Positions 21,730 to 34,100 of a DNA stretch of 64,000 nt are shown in pieces (positions within the stretch are counted from its first letter, which is position 1; the number at the start of each line of letters is the position of its first letter). The notes below the pieces were generated by a model. The model made no database searches, had not been told where the DNA came from, and saw only the letters and a list, made by a program, of their open reading frames with translations. The stretch spans positions 25,580,416 to 25,644,415 of the forward strand of contig CM077827.1 in assembly GCA_039720395.1 (NCBI GenBank). The letters run 5' to 3'. This stretch comes from Liquidambar formosana. Its lineage: Eukaryota; Streptophyta; Magnoliopsida; Saxifragales; Altingiaceae. The position numbers were made by a program, and so were the translations under genes.

Positions 21730-22056
21730 TGGAGACATTATCCTTTTCTAAGGATAATTATCCTTTTCGTTGAGTAAGGTTTTGCATAAGAGCTTTCTGT
21801 GATGTGTTTAAGCATGAAATCACTTCCATTGTGTTCTAGTATATATATTTTACGTAGGATATGTTGATTGCACCTCCCTATAATGACTTTTTTACGTGAA
21901 ATTATCTTAAGATAGTTTTGCTTAAGAAAGCTCGCTGTAGGAAGGTCTATTTTCATATTTTACATAAAATATCATCTTTTTGGTTAGAATAGGCTTAGTT
22001 ATCATGTTTATTGATATTATTGGAGTCTCTCATGACTGTTAGCATGTTTCTCATAG
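21730..22056. repeat. ~320-bp subfamily insert in the L3 LTR
   Basis: It is flanked by imperfect direct repeats (ATAGGGTTTTT near 21719 and ATAGGTTTTT near 22053). It contains the hairpin ATTATCCTTTTCTAAGGATAAT and the palindrome TATCTTAAGATA. It is absent from L2 and present in inverted orientation in L4 (about 25970-26300). Its origin is not recognised. Confidence 0.65.
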
Positions 22057-23047
22057 GTTTTTATGCATGTTAGTTAGGTCATTGCATATAGGATTGAGTT
22101 AGGGTCCTTAGTTATTCATTATTCTTGTTGTTTGCATGATAAATGGATAATTTTAGGCCTTGTCATGGTTCTGTCCAGATTAGTATATTTCTCTTCTTTG
22201 CATAATTTTGTGCACTTGTAAGGGTGCAAACAAGTACAATGCTTGTCCTATTGCAAATAGGGCCACTATTGCTTGAAATTGCTAATGCTTGGAGCTTTTG
22301 CGCTCAGGTAAGTAGGGTATGAAGTGCCCTAATTCACTTTTCTTCTTTCTTTTCTCTTCTCCCTCCTAGGGTTACTTCTTAATATGAACATATGGCCATT
22401 ATCAAGAGTTTCCTTCATTAATAAAATTCTGGTTTTCTATCAAGGTTTTCCTCTTGTGGAAGTTTCCAATTTTGGACTATTCAATACATTTTTCAAATAA
22501 GGAAACCTAGGGTATTCACCATAGGTTCGTATTAGGTTGTAACCCTATTCTTTTCGAACTACGTGGACTTTGATCCATGTATTTCGCTGCATGGTACGTA
22601 GGCGCTCTTCGTGAGGCTTAAGTCCGTTCTAGGATCCAAGTATCCTAGGCTTTTCTTTTCTTTTCTTCTTTTTCTGTTTTGTTTTATTTGTTTGATTATG
22701 CATGGATGAAATACATGTTATACATGCTGTTTTGTGATGATATATGATGATATTTGAGTGAAAAAGATCTTAAATTAGCCCAATCAAATTAAGAGACCAA
22801 CTCGGGCAACGTGGGTGCCTATGAGCTTTGCCCAGAACCTTCCCACGTCGTAACTTAGCCCCTAAATCCAATTTTCTGGTTTCAAAGACTTTGCTTTTCC
22901 TTTAATGGAGTCATGTGGTTTTGAAAATAAAACATTTTTGTGGTTTTCCTCTTTTCCCTAAAAATGAGGTGGCGACTCCTTTTTCGTTTGTTGTCTTTCA
23001 CCCATTTCTTTCACCAAATCCTTGTGGGCCGTTTTCCGGGGTTCACA

Positions 23048-24290
23048 GGCCTTTGGCTTGGTGGAACTTGCAATACTCATTTTCATTGTAGTTCTTGGGC
23101 AATGGGTTTGGGGGAGGCCTTGGGTCGAGGGGTTTCAAGAGGTCACGACTTCTCAGCTTTTCAAAAACTCTTTCGAGTGGCATGTATAGCGAGGTGAATT
23201 GGCGAGGTGAAGTGGAATCATTTAGGGAAAAAAGGCGAGTGGGTTGGGTAATGGTATTGACCTCAGCATTGGGTTTTCCTCCAAAGTTTGTCCTTCAACT
23301 CCTTTGGACCTCCTCCATTTTGATGGTTCCATCGGCGATTGCATCTTCAACCTGTGTGCCAGCCCCAACAAGAGCCTTGAAGTTCAGAAAGTAGTGAGCA
23401 AAGAGGTGCTTCTGATACACGGGCAACAAATTCTTCAACACCAACTGAATCTGGTCTTCCTCATTTGGTCTGTCTGTCATTTTGGAAGCCTTTTGTCTCC
23501 ACCTAGTGATAAAGGCGGAGAAAGTCTCATTAACCCCTTGCTTAGTGGTTTCTAAATCCCTTCCCGTGACATCCACTTCGATGTTGTACTTGTAGTGGGC
23601 CGTGAATGCATTGCATACATCCTCCCAGGTCTTGGTTCTGTTCTCCTCTAATGACAAAAACCATTTCAAGGCGGAACTCGTTAATGACTCGTGAAACATC
23701 GTTCGCCCCTCGAGGGTGCATAGCTTGCACATACATCTTGAGGTGGGTCTTAGGAGAGCCTATCCCATCGAATTTTTCCAACTTCAGCATCTTAAACTGT
23801 AGCAAGATGCGAGCCTTTGGTAACAAGGACAAAGTACGGATGTCCACCATATCATCAGATCTGCAGATTCCTTTCAGAGTTCGCTCTAAGGCCTCGACCT
23901 TGTTTGCCAAGACGGTTGAGTTCTCTCTTGATGTGGCTTTGGTTTCCCCTTCCTTGGTCTTGGGTGGTTCTCCCCCCCTCTCCTAATGGTCCCTCAGCAG
24001 ATTCGGAATCATTGGATCCTTGATTGTTGTCAGTGGCACGGGCCCTAGATTCAGGTTCAGAGTTCTTCTGTTGAATGTCTTGAGCCATCTTGAGTGCGGT
24101 CTCGGATACCTGGGCAGTGTGGTCAAGCTTTTCCATGATAGCTTTCAAAGTGGCCTCAAGGTTGAAACCCCGGTTGCTAGTTCTTTCCTCGGCCATATCT
24201 AACGCGGTGACAAGATTAGTACTGACTAGGCGCCCTTGTTGATTACGGATCCAAGCCAGCACGTCTCTCCTTCTAACATAGGGCAAACAC
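23048..24290 (-). pseudogene. Element B3 gag, broken and truncated
   Basis: Minus-strand frames show the gag of the B4 type. An N-terminal part begins near 24286 (VLAWIRNQQGRLVS). The capsid-like part follows (LQFKMLKLEKFDGIGSPKTH near 23760), then ALKWFLSLEENRTKTWED near 23650 and ETFSAFITRWRQKASKM near 23510. Frameshifts split it into at least three frames. The coding sequence stops inside the zinc knuckle (...YCKFHQAKG) at 23048, where the plus-strand LTR L3 ends. Truncation by that insertion is the simplest reading, with the rest of B3 outside the window to the left. Confidence 0.82.
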
Positions 24291-24933
24291 TCAATTTTTC
24301 AGCCTAAGGGTCCATCCTAAGCTTCCATAATTATCTCAAAATTTTTACAACGTACACCCTTAATTAGTTCTCTTAACCAATTACCCTTGCGGGGGTCATG
24401 GGGAAGGGTACGTATTAAGGATGTAAAATGTAAAGTCTCCTTTAATTACCCACTCAATCAACAAAGCATGGCAACACATCACAAACACGGTAGCATATCA
24501 TCACAACAATGTGTATGCATATAGGTGATCCAACGGTGTCCTAGAAGGCCCATTACATGCAATTCTTTCTTTTAAGAGGGTAGGCTAGGGTCCTCAACTT
24601 TGCTTGTACCAATCTTTATACCTAACCACATGTGACATCAGGAATGTCGCATGGGTCTAGCAGTACGTGATTGATCCATTTGATATACCCAAGGGTACTT
24701 GGCAAGAGAGGTTTGATAACTTCGCCCAACACATGGAATCAGGAAAACCAAGGTCGAACTAGGCTATCAGTTGGCAAGGATACATCGAGGGACAATCGAG
24801 TGATCATGCAACAATTGCGCACACAATACAATAAATGAAAGCACACAATCAAGCAGATGTAAGTGATTGATTTTATTAAACAATAAAGAAATTAATTTAG
24901 CCCAATCAAATTAAATGAGTCTAGCCCTCGACT
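24291..24933 (-). other. Element B3 5' leader
   Basis: Non-coding leader between primer-binding site and gag, homologous to 46834-47600 of B4. It contains no long open frame. Confidence 0.7.
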
Positions 24934-24951
24934 TCCCCAATGGAGTCGCCA
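24934..24951 (-). promoter_or_regulatory. Primer-binding site of element B3
   Basis: On the minus strand TGGCGACTCCATTGGGGA starts three bases after the LTR end TTCACA. The TGG complements a tRNA CCA end. A tRNA-Arg primer would fit what is known of Ogre relatives, but I cannot confirm the tRNA. Confidence 0.75.
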
Positions 24952-24954
24952 AAC

Positions 24955-27947
24955 TGTGAACCCACGAAAAAGTGCGGCCCACAAGGATTTGGCGAAAAGA
25001 TAGGTGAAAAGGCAACAAATGAAAAGGAGTCGCCACCTCATTTTTTAGGAAAAAGAGGAAAACCATAAAAATGTTTTATTTTCAAAACCACATGACTCCA
25101 TTAAAGGAAAAGCAAAGTCTTTAAAACCAGAAAATTGGATTCGGGGGCTAAGTTACGACGTGGGAAGGTTCTGGGCAAAGCCCATAGGCACCCACATCGC
25201 CCGAGTTGGTCTATTAATTTGATTGGGCTAACTTAAGATCTTTTTCACTCAAATATCATCATATATCATCACAAGGCAGCCTGCATAACATATATTCCTT
25301 CCAATCATCCATGCACAATCAAACAAATAAAACAAAACAAAAAAAGAAGAAAAGAGAAGGAAAGAGCCTAGGATGCTTGGATCCTAGAACGGACTTGAGC
25401 CTCACGAAGAGCGCCTACGTACCATGCAGCGAAATACACGGATCAAAGTCCACGTAGTTCGAAAAGAATAGGGTTACAACCTAATACAAACCTATGGTAA
25501 AAACCCTAGGTTTCCTTGTTCGAAAAATGTATTGAATAATCTATAATTGAAAACTTCCACAAGAGGAAAACCTTGATAGAAAACCAAAATTTTATTGATG
25601 AAGAAAACCCTTGATAATTACCATGTGTTTATATTAAGAAATAACCCTAGGAGGGAGAAGAGAAAAGAAAATAAGGAAAAGTGAATTAGGGCACTTCATA
25701 CCCTACTTACCTGAGCGCAAAAGCTCCAAGCATTAGCAATTTCAAGCAATAGCAGCCCCATTTGTAATAAGACAAGCATTGTACCTGTTTACACCCTTAC
25801 AAGTGCACAAAATCATGCAAAGAGAGCAATATACTAATATGGACAAAACCATGAAAAGGCCTAAAATTATCCATTTATCATGCAAACAACAAGAATAATG
25901 AATAACTAAGGACCCCAACTCAATCCTACAAGCAATGACCTGACTAACATGCATAAAAAAACCTATGAGAAAGATGCTAACAATCATAAGAGACTCCAAT
26001 AATATCAATAAACATGATAGCTAAATCTATTCTAGCCAAAAAGATGATATTTTATGTAAAATATGAAAATAGGCCTTCCTACGGCGAGCTTTCTTAAGTG
26101 AAACTATCCTAAGATAATTTCACGTAAAAAAGTCGTTATGGGGAGGTGCAATTATCATATCCTACATAAAATATATATACTAGAACACAACAGAAGTGAT
26201 TTCATTCTTAAACACATCACAGAAAGCTCTCATGCAAAACCCTACTTAACAAAAAAGATAATTATCCTTAGAAAAGGATAATATCTCCAAAAAACCTATA
26301 AAATCTACTATATGAATGCAAACCTAGCATGATTCGACTATATGCAGCATATATAGAATGACTATGATGAGAAACAACTCACAAAACTAAGCTAAGCATG
26401 CTGTATAAAACTTGTGTGATTTTAGGGTTATCAAAACCCTAAACTCACAACTATGCATAAAAACCTATGAAAAGACTAACACATGCTCAAATCATCATGA
26501 ATATCATTCTTATCATGTATATTAACTAATAGGGGCATCAACTCATGACAATTATCATAGCAACCTAAACATGTGAACTATACATGATTTAAGAGGATAA
26601 AAAGAATAACGCTATCCAATCCCTAGTAAACCAGGGATTATCAAGCATGTAAAACCATAAATCACCTCAAAATCATTTATAATACATCCTAAAAACAATG
26701 GACTATCCTAACATGTGGAGTTATATCATGCACTAGAACTATAATAGAAGAAGAAGGAGAAGGAGAAGGAGAAAGCCCATGTTCAGCATTAAAGAGACAT
26801 GCTTACCTCTTAGAGAACCTTCTTTGTCTTCAAACTTCTTGTTTCCTTGCTTACTTAGGGTTGAAGAGCCTCCTCTTGATGTCCTTCTAGCTCTCCAAAC
26901 TCGTAGCTCCCTCTCTCTCTAAGTGTAAAGTGCAATTCCTTTCCCCCTACGTGCTGAATATCATGTCCTCTATATAGAAAACTAACCCCCTAAACCAATG
27001 GCTAAGATTAATTCATTAAACAATGATCCTAGGGCTATTAGAGACTCTCTTGGTGCTTAAACAACTCAAACTTACACACTCCTAATAGAAAACAAGTTGT
27101 AATGGCAGAGGAAACCATCAAAAGAGGGAGAGAGGAATCAGAAGTTGAGTTGAGGACGAAGTCCTCGAGTGACCAACTTGCCCCGGACGGTTAGCCATCT
27201 GGGCTTGGATGGCTGACCGTCAGCCCCGGACGGTTACCCGAGGGCTCTCCCTTTTTGCTTCGGTTTTGACTTCTACTTGCTTCAGAAGTCCTAAAATGTT
27301 CAAATTAAGTCCGATTTTGACGAAATAAAAGCCAAAACGACCGTGTTTCAAAGGGGAACAATTTTTAAACATTTTGGGACAAAAATCCTTAACCATGGGT
27401 GCATGGTTAGGTTTTACAAAGGTGGTTAACCATGGTGCCTCACCGTCGCTAAGCTGGGTTTGTACACAAGGTCGAACCGAACGCTTTTCCAATCGAAATT
27501 TGATCTTTCTAAACATATCTAGGATGTAAATAAAGCCCAATTGAAGTTAAATGAGAGAAAATTGGGTGGGTCTTGTGAGTCAATTTGAGCAAACCAAGAA
27601 AGGGTCTTTTAGCCAACCTGAATTATCATGAGCCGAATTGATCTTAAACCATCAGTTCATGAAATTGAACCTATATATAGACTCTATATACTCATATGAA
27701 CTCGAAGGAATGACTCGGGATTCATTTCAAGGTCAAATGGAAAATATACGGCTTAAAAGACGATTATGCCCTTAAAGTCGCAAAAGTTCTTATTGACTAT
27801 CGAAATGAACTCCAAATCACTTCAAAATTCATACACATGACATTCAATGCCATAGAAACTCAATGCAAAAGACTAGACTCAAAAAGGACTCAAAATCCTA
27901 CATGAAATGATATGTCCTAGTTGAGGTGACAAAAATGGGGTGTGACA
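24955..27947 (-). mobile_element. 5' LTR of element B3 (L4, 2993 bp)
   Basis: On the minus strand it runs TGTCACACCCC (27947) to GGGTTCACA (24955). It has a palindrome cluster at 27164-27243, a CTCTATATAG TATA region near 26970, the stem-loop block at about 25375-25463, and TGGCGACTCC at 25035-25026. It shares the ~320-bp insert with L3, so the two are the same subfamily in opposite orientation. Confidence 0.88.
27164..27243. promoter_or_regulatory. Four-unit phased palindrome cluster in L4 U3
   Basis: Centres at 27171, 27192.5, 27214.5 and 27235. One step is a base shorter than in L2 and L3 (20.5 instead of 21.5). Units are of the GACGGTTAGCC and GATGGCTGACCGTC type. Confidence 0.8.
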
Positions 27948-28785
27948 CTTCCGATCTTGTTTCCACCTAAAAAGTGAATTTTTCAGGATTTAGGAATGTT
28001 TTTTAAGGAAGAGCCACGTGGATAGGCCCTACCAGATAGGATGAAGACGCTGAAGGGAGTTAGTTGAAAGACGATAGACTTTGACCACATCAAAAGGGAA
28101 GTTGTGAGAAAAATAAGGGAAGTGGGTTAATAGAGTTTGTCGCGATCAGGAGAGTGGGGTTAAGACTGGAGCTTTTTGGGACGAAGTTGCAGTTGGAGTG
28201 AAGCCCACTAATACCACCACCATGGCAGTTGCTACAAAGGAAACATATACGTGGGATTTTAGCCTGATACTGTATAAAAGACGAAGGAGAAGACCAACGA
28301 AAGGGTTCCACAACCAACACACAAATCCTACTCAGGAAATTCAATTTTATTCAACTTAGCTTCTTAGCTTTTTCTCAAATTCAATTCTGTTAGTAGCTTC
28401 TTAGCAATCTTGCTTGTTTCATGCTTGGCTCGGACTTCAATCATTTGGATACTTTGCTGATTTCTGTAAGTTTTATTCGTTAAATGAAGTATTTTTTCCT
28501 TGCAATTCTTTCGGATATATTGTGATAAATTCTGTTTACATTAGACACTAGTTTAAGTTAGAATCATAGCTTAATTTCGAACCACAGAGAGAAGAACCCC
28601 TATCTCTCGTCAATCGCTTGATATACATTTCATTTCAATTTCAATTACATCAGTGACCGAATAGGCATTTGGGGCTAACGGCCTTGAATTCAACGGCCTA
28701 GGAGGTGCTGTGGCGTCATGGTCACACGATCTTTAAGCTTTCGAGCCTTGGCACGCCCGCAACTTTTTTCGTGTGAACACCTTTT
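27948..28785 (+). mobile_element. Element C 5' LTR remnant
   Basis: Sequence between the B3 insertion point and a primer-binding site. It contains a TATA-like run on the plus strand (CTGTATAAAAGACG near 28270) and ends around GTGTGAACA (about 28778). Its 5' end is cut off by B3. A PBS-like TTGGCACGCCCG lies inside it at 28748-28759. Confidence 0.6.
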
Positions 28786-28803
28786 TGGCACGCCCGATGG
28801 GAC
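28786..28803 (+). promoter_or_regulatory. Primer-binding site of element C
   Basis: TGGCACGCCCGATGGGAC, beginning TGG, just downstream of the LTR end and just upstream of the gag start at 28816. It differs from the B-type PBS, so C belongs to another family. Confidence 0.7.
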
Positions 28804-28815
28804 AGGGTAAACACA

Positions 28816-31157
28816 ATGTCAAGAAAAACAAGGAGTACCATAAGAACCTCTTATGGCCAGCCGCCAACAGAGGGATCACATCAGGAGGAATATCTGCTAA
28901 AAGAAACTTTTATAGCAGATGAGACCATTAGAGACATGGCAGAGTCGATGCGTGGGTTTTCTATCCTCCCTTCGGAAGTCAGTCATATGGGGAATACCCT
29001 AGGATCAAAGATTGATGCGTTGGGTAGCAAGTATACAAAATGGACAAGCTAGACACACTATGTGACCAACTGGCCACATTAGTATCCACTTTGAACAATC
29101 AAAATGGGTTGGGACGGGAGGAACATACTAAATAACTAGGGCTAGGTGACTATAGTGTTTCACAAAAGTCTTAAGAGGGATTTATCCCTCAGACAAATGT
29201 CTTAGGCCAACGGCCTAAGGATGAGAAGGTGTATGTTCCACCCCTATTTAGAAACGGCTAGTGAGATAAGGCCGAGACTTCCCAAGGGGGAGGGGGCAAG
29301 AAAAACAGTGTGAATTATGGCTTTAACAGTGCTGATCAATTCGGCCATAGTTTTAATTAGACCAACTGCCAGAACATGGTTGTCCATGGTCAAGGTTTCA
29401 GAAAAGGAAAAGAGCCTGAGAGTATAACAAATCCATTGTATGAAGGCAATTTTAGGGCAAATAAAAGCCAACCACATATGGAATATGGCCAAGGGTTTAA
29501 TAATAGGCCACCTATGGGGTACTATAACCAACCTATGCCTTATGGCCAACCCAATGTCTTTCCTAAACCACCTGGGAATTTCTACCCAAATCCACCATTA
29601 GAAAATTATGGGCAGGCATTTGGCCAAGGAGGCCACGCATAGCCTATAAATGGTCTCATAGATCGTAATGAGGTCCTGAATATAATACAAGAACATACAG
29701 GTGGGGCTCCTCGAGCTAACAGACCAGTCTATAAAAAGCCATATCCAGAGTGGATAGACCGTTACCATGAGTTCCCTAGGGGATTTAGGTGTCCAGATTT
29801 CACTTTGTTTTCAGGAGAAGGTGAGCGATGGTCTACAGTAGAACACATTGGCTGTTTCATAATCCAATGTGGGGAATTAGCTAGCAAAGATTATTACAAA
29901 CTGCGATTATTTGCTAACTCTTTGACAGGTGATGCTTTCTCTTGGTACATTACTCTACCACCTGAGTCCTTCAGCACATGGACAGAATTGGAGTCACTTT
30001 TCCGTTTGCATTACCATAGGTCGGAGCTTTAGATAACCATGGCTGATCTGTCTAGGTTTAGGTAGATATCTGGAGAAACTGTTGAACAATATCTTGCCAG
30101 GTTTAAAAAAGCCAAAACCAGGTGCCATGTTACCCTGCCCGAACACGAGTTTATGAGGTTAGCTCAAAACGGCCTTGAGTTTGAGCTCTGTAAGAAGTTT
30201 GAAGGAATGAGTTTTGTTGATCTCTATGAGTTATCCACACATGCCTCTAGGTATGAGAGGCTCCTAAAAGAGGAAGAGCAAAGAAGAAATTCTTTATTTG
30301 GGACTTACTATTAAGATCCCAATTGTGAGCTTGATCTGGCAAAGATTATTGGCCAAAAGCCAATGATATGTCCTGCCTTATTGAAAAAAGAAGTAGAAAT
30401 CCCACCGTCCCAAAATATAAAAAGAACAGTAATGGATGGTGATAGAAAATGCACTTTCGATATCACAAAAGCCAGTGAAATTTTCGATTATCTTTTAGCC
30501 GCCAAATACATTAAGTTATCGGCAGGGCACAGCATACCAACTAAAGATGCTAACCAATTTTGCAAATGGCATGGTGTTAAGTCGCATACTACTAACAATT
30601 GTGTGATTTTTTGAAATATGATATAGGAAAACATTGAGAGGGGAATGCTGAGGTTCCAAGAAAAAGCCAAGGACGAAATGGTCGTTAAGACAGACCCATT
30701 TGTGTCTATGGTAGGCATGAACATGGTGGCTGCTAACTTGAGGAGTTTGGCTGGCCGAGGTGAAGAAAAATAGAAAGAGGCCAATCGGCCTTTTCCATAT
30801 CAAATACCATCTAAAGAATATGATTTCGATGAATCAAAGGCCGATAACATCTTTGATCATCCATTAGCCACTGGATTTATCGCCATACCAGTTGGATACA
30901 AAGAAATAACCATAGAGTAGCCGTTCTGTAGATGGCATAGAGTCAAAACCCATGATACCTCTCATTGTCGGGTTTTCAAAGATTTGGTGGAAAAGGCTAT
31001 TGCCAATAGGGTGCTGACCTTTGAAGTGGAAGGCATCGAGGGGCATCCACCACAAAAGTCTGGAGTGATAGTTGCTGGTGCGGATGCAAGGAGGTTGCCT
31101 ATAACTAGGCGCGATCGACAAGCGGAGGGTCCAAGAATTAAAGCACCTTACTAGAGA
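28816..31157 (+). pseudogene. Element C gag, stop-riddled
   Basis: It starts MSRKTRSTIRTSYG at 28816. The capsid-type retrotransposon gag domain is at about 29800-30300 (FSGEGERWSTVEHIGCF; DAFSWYITLPPESFSTW). Two zinc-knuckle-like motifs follow, CKWHGVKSHTTNNC near 30560 and CRWHRVKTHDTSHC near 30930. At least six in-frame stops or shifts break it (for example after 29052, near 30032 and near 30614). Many stops come from single substitutions, so the element is old. Confidence 0.8.
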
Positions 31158-34100
31158 GACAGGTTTATTTATCATCACCAATATAACTTATGTCATCAAT
31201 GCAGGAGTCCTGTTCCACCGCCTGCGCAATAGCCTGTAAGAAAGTGGACTTGGCAGAAAGTCCAAAATCAACAAGGTCCATTACTGGTAGTGCGAAGGAC
31301 GTTTGAGGTAGTGTAAGAAACACTTGTACATAGGGGCATGTCCAAAGCAGCAAAAGGAGAAACCTCCAGTAAGCCAAGGATGATAAAACCACCACTGGTC
31401 AGGCCGAATGTATAGAGCAAGTTGCAGCACCCAAAGTTCTTGTTGCCAGCCATGAGAACTCAGAAAAGAAGGATGCAGCGGTACAGAGCAGCAGCTAGAA
31501 GGTAGCAAGAAGAGCAACTACATGGCAAGAAGGTTGACCAAGTCATTAATCTCGAAAATGAAGATGAACAGCGAGAAGAAGTAGCTGCAGAGGGCGAAGT
31601 TCCAGATGAAAGTTTTGGAGATTTTTACAGCATCCAATTCAGTTCACTACCACCAGTCCTAGGATATAACATGGTATTTACTCTCCCGGCAACCTTTCAG
31701 GCCAAGAGTGGGCAAAAAGTTCACATAACAGGTGATGTGGAGGATGCAAATGACCAACCAGCAGTTTTAGCGAGTGCGGTGGTTAAAACTGGGGAAAAAA
31801 GGAGTAGAGAAGATAGTCCTAGAAAAGCATGCGGAAAAAATGACCCAGCACTTGAAGCCGTTGTATATCAAAGTCCACATAAATGGAAGCCCTGTGAGCC
31901 GAGTGTTGGTGGATAATGGAGCAGCAGTGAACATCCTCCCAACGGGCATGTTAAGAAAATTGGGGAAGACAGAGAGCGATCTGATTCCTTCGGAGGTAAC
32001 AGTAGCCAATTTCGCAGGAGGTATAACAAGGACCAGAGGAATTCTGCCGATGTCACTGGCTGTGGGTAACAAAGAATGCTTATCCGCCTTTTTCGTGGTG
32101 GATTCTTCTTCATCATACAATGCTCTTTTAGGACGTGACTGGATACACTCAAATTGGTGTATCCCATCATCCTTGCACCAATTTCTACTGTTCTGGAATG
32201 GAGACAAAATGGAGATTGTTTGGGCAGATCAAAGACCGTTCTTGGCAATGTCAAACATAGCAGAGGCACATCTATACGGTGAGGAAGTTAGCCCGATAAC
32301 ATTTACCAAGGAAGATAAATATGGGACGCCACAACCTGTAACCAGCAAATCTGAGTTGTTCCCAAAGAAAGCAGTGGAGAGAGTATTTCAAGAGGTACAA
32401 TGGCCTAATATGTTGATCCCATATAAGCCGAAACCTAGTTGTATAATTGAGAAAGTGTTGTAATGTCAGTACACCCTGAAGAAGTAGAGCTAGATAAGTT
32501 GATGGCGGCCTTGTCTCGAATGCTTTTAGTTTATGCCACTGAAGAAAGCCTCTACGACATTGCTGAGGCTGAATGTGTCACTAAAGAAGATGGACAAGAA
32601 TCCGAGGAAGAAGACATGATTGGTTTAGAGGAATTGGAAGCAGCACCGGCCAAAATGGATGACCTGAAGACCGACGTCTAGGATCCTCTAGAAGAAGTCA
32701 ACCTAGGTGATGAAGGCGACAAGAGGCCAACATTCATCAGCCAGTTGCTGTCGGAGGAATTCAAGAAGGAATTGGTAGCACTACTCAAAGAATACCGAGA
32801 TTGTTTTGCATGGAATTACCACGAGATGCCAGGGCTGGATCGGAAGTTGGTGGAAAATTGTTTACCGGTGAAGCCAAGGTTCAAGCCGTATAAACAGCCC
32901 CCAAGGAAGATGACGGCAGAAGTCACTCAAATGATCAAAGAGGAGATCGAAAGGCTGTTGAAGGCTGGATTCATCCAACCCATAAGGTACACCAATTGGA
33001 TTTCTAATGTAGTCCCAGTAATGAAAAATAATGGGAAACTCAGGGTATGTGTAGACTTTAGAAATATTAATTTGGCTACCCCTAAGGATGAGTACCCAAT
33101 GCCCATAGCAGATTTAATGGTAGACCGAGCGGCCAGACATGAAATCTTATCATTCATGGATGGCCATTCTGGTTATAACCAAATCATCATTGATGAAGAA
33201 GATATCCATAAAATAGCCTTTAGATGTCCAGGGGCAATAAGGGTATATGCTTGGAAAGTAATGCCTTTTGTTTTAAAAAATGTTGGTGCTACCTACTAGC
33301 GGGCTATGAATGTCATCTTTTATGACATAATTGGTAAATTCCTTGAGGTGTATGTTGATGACATTGTTGTAAAGTCAAATGGAACCAATAGCCATTTGAA
33401 CGACCTTAGAAAAGCCTTTGTTAGAATGCGGCACCACAAGTTAAAACTCAACCCCTTGAAATGTGCCTTTAGGGTGAAAGCAGGGAATTTCCTTGGTTTC
33501 TTGGTTCACAAAAGAGGCATCGAGGTAGATAAAAATAAAGCAAGGGCGATCATGCAGGCCAAACCTCTACAAAATAAAAAAGAGTTACAGAGGTTTCTTA
33601 GCCAAATAAATTTCTTACGGAGGTTTATCTCAAACCTTGTAGGAAAAATCAATGTTTTTACGCTGTTACTGAAATTACGGGCGACAGAAGAGTTTGTGTG
33701 GGAGGCCGAACATCAAGAGGCCTTTGACAGGATAAAAGAGTACTTAACAATGCCGTCAGTCCTGATACCCCCATCTCCAGGCCGCGGGCTGCGTTTATGT
33801 GTAGCAGCGGCTGAAGCTTCAATAGGGGCAATGTTAGTCCAGGTTAACGATCAGGGACGTGAGCAGGCTGTTACCATTTGAGCAAAACTCTTACATGTAC
33901 AAAAAAACGTTATTCAACTATTGAAAAATTCTGTTATGTCATTTACTATTCTGTACATAAATTGCAGCATTATTTTTTAAATACTATTGTATCGATTATC
34001 TCTAAGAGCGATTTGGTCAAATATATATTGTCTCGACCAATAGCCAAGAGTAGGATAAGCCGTTGGGCATTCATAGTCTCGGGGTATGCCTTGAGGCATG

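Larger units (their letters stand above)
20110..23047 (+). mobile_element. 5'-truncated LTR in tandem with L2 (L3)
   Basis: The sequence resumes at LTR position 43 (TCATGTAGGATTTTGAG, compare 17471), so the first 42 bp are missing, and it ends normally at GGGGTTCACA. It has a palindrome cluster (20774-20853), TATA near 21050, the stem-loop block, TGGCGACTCC at 22970-22979, and an extra ~320-bp segment that L2 lacks. It abuts the gag of the minus-strand element B3. Confidence 0.82.
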
